Assembly: GCA_027035765.1 (NCBI GenBank)
Contig: JALVUD010000002.1
Span: 106,704-170,703 of the forward strand
Length of the DNA: 64,000 nucleotides
Source: Campylobacteraceae bacterium
Lineage (GTDB): Bacteria > Campylobacterota > Campylobacteria > Campylobacterales > Sulfurovaceae
Direction of reading: 5' to 3'
Program-made: the position numbers and the translations under genes
Shown: positions 60,811-64,000 of the stretch, piece after piece
Layout of the letters: the number at the start of each line of letters is the position of its first letter
Numbering within the stretch: the stretch's first letter is position 1
Notes under the pieces: generated by a model
Told to the model about the DNA's origin: nothing
What the model saw: the letters and a program-made list of their open reading frames with translations, nothing else
Database searches by the model: none

Positions 60811-62927
60811 TGTAATACCTCCAGTGTTTGCTTGCCTTCTGTGCCTACCTTGAATTTGATACGCACGTTACAGCACTCGTAGGGTTTTCCGCTTTGGGAC
60901 TCCTCTTTGTTAAAGCCGCAGATATCGATGACGGCGAAACTGCCCGGAGCGGCACCCGTAAGATTGAGCGTCGCTCCCTTCGCATCGAGAATCGGTCCGT
61001 TGGTGATGGCACTCGCCCCGGCAACCGGAGTGACCTTGAGAGTATCCACCTTCAGTCCATTAGCGGATCGGATGCCGTAAAGGGGAAGATCCCAGCTTCC
61101 GTCTGCCTGGAAATATGGTGCGTCGGGTGTGGTCTTGACCTGTAGACAGCTCTGGGCACCTTTCGGCGGTTCCTGGCAGAGGGAGGGATTAAGCAGGCAG
61201 GCGATGGGAGTTTGCGGGACTTCGGAATCCGGCCATGGCTCATTATCGTAGGGCCAGGAATCACTTCCTGAGAGTCCCCCGCCCGCTCCCGCTTCATTTG
61301 CCATCCCATCGAGCAGCGGATCAGCAGCACCGATAGGGGGAATGCCGCCGCTACCGGTTACAGGCCCTTCGACAGGTGCGCCGTCACAGCGGCAGACGCA
61401 GGGATCGGCAGCAATCGCCACATCGCCCATGGCTCCCCGCACATCTTTGACCAGAGGGGGATAGTAAAGCGAAAGAGAAACAAGTGCGGGTCTATTACTA
61501 TCATTCAACAGGTAGGGATATCCTTGAATACCGTTTCCGTCCGCTCCCAATATCGATCCCAACCGTCGGCTTCGTCGCAGATGTTCACCTGTGATCCAGA
61601 TCGACGGGATGCATCGCTTGCTATCAAAGGAGCCGTCGGCACGATAGAGGTACCCCAGAGCGATGCCGCCTACCGACTTGCGAAAGGGGGCTTCGAAACC
61701 CAGATAGTACTCCTGGGCCTGGGGATACCAGCGATCTCTCAAGCCGTCCTGGGGGATCTTCAGATGATATTTCAAAACCTGGGCCTCCCCCGCCGTCATG
61801 AAACTGTCAAAGGCATAGGAACCGGTATTGAGAGGTCGTTGGGCCAGGATCAGCTCTGTGCCGTTTCTTACGATCAGGTCGGTAATAGGAAAGTTATTCC
61901 TGACGGAGCTTACCAAGAGCTCGAATCTCACATCCTTCTGACTAAAATTTCCGTTGTCGTCCAATCCCACCGACCAGATCTCTGAGGCGCGGTCGGATCC
62001 GTTGTAGACCGCATAAAAAAGACGATTCCCCGATACAGTCAGACCGTATACTCTACGCCCTTCCCGTGCGTAACCCCATGTTTTGGGATCGGTGGCATCA
62101 AAATTGTGACTTTGAATCTCTGCGCGGTTCAAGGGATTGAGAGGAATCGGTCTCAAGCCGTGGAGCTTTCGTCCGGTTACTCCATGATCGAAATGACTCA
62201 AATCCTTCCCCTCGTAAGAGAGTCGGTGAATCATCCCCGTATCGAGGTCAGAAACAAAAAAGCTCTTGTGCTTTTTGTCGAAGGCGATATTTCCCAGAGC
62301 CGGCCCGCTGTTGGGAATACCGTCTAACGTAATATCGGCGAATTTCGTCACTTCTCCGGTGCGTCCGTCGATTTTCCATACCGTACCCGGGCCACCACCC
62401 TCTCCGAACATCCCATTCATCCATCGGGCGAATCGGATACCGCGGATGTGCCGTTCCGGCCGACGATCGCTATCACCGGTTACAAAAGTCTTTCTCCCCA
62501 ATTTCAGCTTTTCCGGCAAATCATCGGTGACAATATGTAAACCGTAGAAGGATGTGGCCGTAACATAAATATTGGGAGCTTGGCTGTCATCCATAGTCAC
62601 CCCGAAAACCTGCCCGATCTTTTTCGCCTCGATTTTTAGTTTCGTCGGGTTGGAGAGGAGTGAAGCGTCCCAGATATGCCTCCGTTGTGTCTGAAGCGAC
62701 TTCACTATAAGCGAAGGCCCATCCGGATCAATGAACAGTTCATCTTCTAGCCTGTTGAGGAATCCTCCTCTCGGCGTTTTGATCTGCTGAGGAAATCTCT
62801 CATCGGCTGCCGGTATCACGACCCCGGAAAATCCTGTAAACGCTGCGTCACCAAGCTCTATCCCCCGTGCCGAAACCAAACCGGTGCAAAGCAGTGTCAA
62901 CAGTATCACACTTTGAATAGTCTTCAT
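60807..62927 (-). CDS. secreted beta-propeller-like protein
   Basis: 706 aa, signal peptide MKTIQSVILLTLLCTGLVSA; repeated WKIDGRTGEV/FFVSDLDTGMIHRL-type blades; 4-nt overlap with downstream gene. Confidence 0.65.
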   Translation of the reverse strand: MKTIQSVILLTLLCTGLVSARGIELGDAAFTGFSGVVIPAADERFPQQIKTPRGGFLNRLEDELFIDPDGPSLIVKSLQTQRRHIWDASLLSNPTKLKIEAKKIGQVFGVTMDDSQAPNIYVTATSFYGLHIVTDDLPEKLKLGRKTFVTGDSDRRPERHIRGIRFARWMNGMFGEGGGPGTVWKIDGRTGEVTKFADITLDGIPNSGPALGNIAFDKKHKSFFVSDLDTGMIHRLSYEGKDLSHFDHGVTGRKLHGLRPIPLNPLNRAEIQSHNFDATDPKTWGYAREGRRVYGLTVSGNRLFYAVYNGSDRASEIWSVGLDDNGNFSQKDVRFELLVSSVRNNFPITDLIVRNGTELILAQRPLNTGSYAFDSFMTAGEAQVLKYHLKIPQDGLRDRWYPQAQEYYLGFEAPFRKSVGGIALGYLYRADGSFDSKRCIPSIWITGEHLRRSRRLGSILGADGNGIQGYPYLLNDSNRPALVSLSLYYPPLVKDVRGAMGDVAIAADPCVCRCDGAPVEGPVTGSGGIPPIGAADPLLDGMANEAGAGGGLSGSDSWPYDNEPWPDSEVPQTPIACLLNPSLCQEPPKGAQSCLQVKTTPDAPYFQADGSWDLPLYGIRSANGLKVDTLKVTPVAGASAITNGPILDAKGATLNLTGAAPGSFAVIDICGFNKEESQSGKPYECCNVRIKFKVGTEGKQTLEVLQ

Positions 62928-62972
62928 TCTGTATTCCTCCTTTTTGATCTATCGCACCAGTATCACAAAAGA

Positions 62973-62993
62973 GTGTTACGAAGTGTCAATTCG
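62973..62993 (-). promoter_or_regulatory. candidate response-regulator operator, two direct repeats with 10-bp period
   Basis: GTGTTACGAA GTGTCAATTCG, 46-66 nt upstream of the 706 aa gene start. Confidence 0.55.
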
Positions 62994-63057
62994 AGATTTT
63001 TTTAAAAAAATTGCGGGGACACGAAGAAGAAGAACGGTCTAGAGGTTTAGGAAAGAA

Positions 63058-63762
63058 TCAGTGTGGCGTAACACAACGCAGGAGATAACCAATACCATAG
63101 GCATTCTGGATTGTATTTTGAGGAAGTTTTTTTCTCAGTTTGCTGACCAGAGATTTGACGCTCCCGATGGAGACTTCGTTGTCGAAGGAGTCTTCCCAGA
63201 CAATCGCCATGATGTCTTCGAAGGCGACAGGTGAATTGGAGTTTCTGACCAGAAGATCCATCAAAAGGCTCTCTTTGACAGTCAATGGAACCTCCCTGCC
63301 GTGATGTGTCAATTTTAATGTTAGGTGATCCCACCGGTATCCGTCTCGGAAACATTTGCGCTCACCGGATTCCTCCATGAATTCGACGGCCAATGTATCG
63401 AGCAGATCATCGAAAGAGACCAGATCGATCGGTTTGACAATATACTTGACCAGTTTCAATCCCGTTGCCTGAAGCAGTTTTTCTTTGTCGGTATAGGCGG
63501 TCAGAATAACAATTTTGGTCCGTTTGTCGATCCGGCGAATTTTCTTGGCCAGGCTTAAACCATCCATATAGGGAAGATCAATATCCAGCATCATGACATC
63601 AGGCCGTTTGCTGCGGTAGAGCTCAAATCCGGCCTTTCCATCAGATCTCAGCCACACCTCGGCAAAGATATCGACCAAAAGCTCCTTCATATTTCTCTGA
63701 ATAGCCGGATCATCCTCCACATAGGCAATGGTGTAATTTTTTAATATATTCTGTATAACCAT
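63058..63762 (-). CDS. OmpR-type response regulator (no adjacent kinase seen in the window)
   Basis: Receiver YVEDDPAIQRNMKEL..VMMLDIDLPYMDGLSLAKKI..IVKPID; wHTH ending IQNAYGIGYLLRC. Confidence 0.9.
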   Translation of the reverse strand: MVIQNILKNYTIAYVEDDPAIQRNMKELLVDIFAEVWLRSDGKAGFELYRSKRPDVMMLDIDLPYMDGLSLAKKIRRIDKRTKIVILTAYTDKEKLLQATGLKLVKYIVKPIDLVSFDDLLDTLAVEFMEESGERKCFRDGYRWDHLTLKLTHHGREVPLTVKESLLMDLLVRNSNSPVAFEDIMAIVWEDSFDNEVSIGSVKSLVSKLRKKLPQNTIQNAYGIGYLLRCVTPH

Positions 63763-63849
63763 CAGTTGCTCTCCTTTCATCCGACGGGGAGAGTCGGAAG
63801 CGGACCGGAGGTGAATTTTCATCTAGACCTGACGAAGTATGACATGCAA

Positions 63850-63870
63850 GTGTCATAGAGTGTCACTTCG
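63850..63870 (-). promoter_or_regulatory. candidate response-regulator operator, two direct repeats with 10-bp period
   Basis: GTGTCATAGA GTGTCACTTCG upstream of the RR gene; matches 62973-62993. Confidence 0.55.
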
Positions 63871-63873
63871 CTT

Positions 63874-64000
63874 GGGACCGTTAGAAATTTTGTGTCAGTC
63901 CGATAGAATCTAACATTCTAAAGGATTGACCATGAACGACAAGTTTGACTTCAACGAGGCCCTGGAGCAGATCAAGGCCGGGGCCAAAATAGACGGTAAA
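63874..64000 (+). mobile_element. left end of IS256-family-like element with partial transposase (from ATG 63932)
   Basis: GGGACCGTTAGAAATTTTGTGTCAGTC resembles IS256-type termini; MNDKFDFNEALEQIKAGAKIDGK resembles IS256 transposase N-term; truncated by window edge. Confidence 0.6.

Overview
64 kb chromosomal window, probably from a Campylobacterota (epsilonproteobacterial) chemolithotroph. This is inferred from gene content and order such as lysS-glyA-DUF1882-SPOR, class II DAHP synthase, a GlnRS-YqeY fusion and short-form HisG. Most of it is housekeeping (about 68 protein genes called); no rRNA or tRNA gene was recognised. Four things stand out. (1) An AT-rich three-gene overlapping operon at 13.9-16.7 kb encodes an sce7726-like PD-(D/E)XK protein, an sce7725-like protein and a RES-domain protein. 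It is wedged between truncated genes (an N-terminally deleted DUF2779 protein and a 40-codon SbcC/Rad50 C-terminal remnant) and sits beside DUF2130 and BrnT/BrnA genes. This is a good candidate for an uncharacterised defence or toxin system. (2) Intergenic short tandem repeats are dispersed through the window. They are almost all period 7 but have many different unit sequences, and several are followed by a conserved TTTCGG-NN-[GCGTTGC-NNN-GCAACGC] hairpin; many abut gene stop codons. (3) A secreted or surface two-gene operon (1475 aa and 706 aa) lies next to an orphan OmpR-type response regulator, and a shared 10-bp direct-repeat operator precedes both transcription units. (4) An Hps-Phi (RuMP) formaldehyde pair, unusual for this group. 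The right edge enters what looks like an IS256-family element.
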